Of a stretch of DNA of 35,707 nucleotides, positions 35,657-35,707 are shown piece after piece (position 1 is the first letter of the stretch; each line of letters opens with the position of its first letter). A program made the position numbers and the translations under genes. Source of the stretch: Paracoccaceae bacterium (GTDB taxonomy: Bacteria > Pseudomonadota > Alphaproteobacteria > Rhodobacterales > Rhodobacteraceae). The stretch spans positions 1-35,707 of the forward strand of contig JAFIEF010000032.1 of the NCBI GenBank assembly GCA_020832655.1, given 5' to 3'. Under the pieces are notes generated by a model that did no database searches, was not told the origin of the DNA, and saw nothing but the letters and a program-made list of their open reading frames with translations.

Positions 35657-35707
35657 GCGGCGTCTGCATTTAGGGGATTCCCAAATCCCTCTCTTTTTGA
35701 TTCAAGA
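35654..35707. repeat. Right copy of 54-bp terminal inverted repeat
   Basis: Exact reverse complement of bases 2-55. It starts with the TAG stop of the TauE/SafE gene, preceded by C (CTAG), and runs to the last base. Both copies face outward in the same sense, so the same element end lies beyond each window edge. Confidence 0.8.

Overview
The window is 35.7 kb of GC-rich DNA whose gene content and order suggest a member of the Rhodobacterales (Alphaproteobacteria). The markers are the DUF484-xerC pair, a phosphatidylcholine synthase of the Pcs type, a PotABCD-type uptake operon beside a class III aminotransferase, and intergenic palindromes of alphaproteobacterial style. Lon, UvrB, PriA, transaldolase, XerC and a tRNA-Val mark it as chromosome, not phage or plasmid. 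The two window ends carry the same 54-bp sequence in inverted orientation, beginning at the TAG stop codon of the outermost gene on each side. This is best read as two copies of one mobile-element end where an assembly stopped.

Left part (53-7527, all minus strand): one tightly packed ten-gene thiamin operon, in transcription order thiD-thiO-thiS-thiG-thiE-thiF-thiY-tenA-thiZ-thiX. It is headed by a clear TPP riboswitch and a hairpin that buries the thiD ribosome binding site. It joins thiazole synthesis (ThiO, ThiS, ThiG, ThiF), coupling and kinase steps (ThiE, ThiD), and pyrimidine salvage (ThiXYZ importer, TenA). No thiC is present here.

Middle-left part (7906-17757, minus strand, with a divergent LysR regulator at 17866-18834): a second ten-gene operon. 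In transcription order it encodes two permeases, a Tat-exported binding protein and an ATPase of the polyamine-type ABC family, a class III aminotransferase, a beta-keto acid cleavage enzyme (BKACE), a GNAT acetyltransferase, an acetylpolyamine-amidohydrolase-like deacetylase, and DgcA and DgcN. Acetyltransferase, transaminase, BKACE and deacetylase together match, step for step, the beta-lysine degradation route once described biochemically in a Pseudomonas. I propose this cluster as uptake and catabolism of beta-lysine, N-acetyl-beta-lysine or a similar amino-acid osmolyte, coupled to the DgcN/DgcA D-glutamate module. It is the best candidate here for an undescribed system.

Centre (18939-27557): a VOC protein, priA (minus), tal, DUF484-xerC, pcs and lon. 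After lon come a terminator, a palindromic repeat and tRNA-Val(CAC). Then follows a small accessory patch: a DUF4160/DUF2442 pair and an AT-rich ORF of unknown function with no usable ATG, next to uvrB. Right end (31448-35656, plus strand): a Na/Pi cotransporter-like protein with a PhoU-like tail, a small conserved-looking hypothetical protein, an ArgE-type M20 deacetylase and a TauE/SafE membrane protein.
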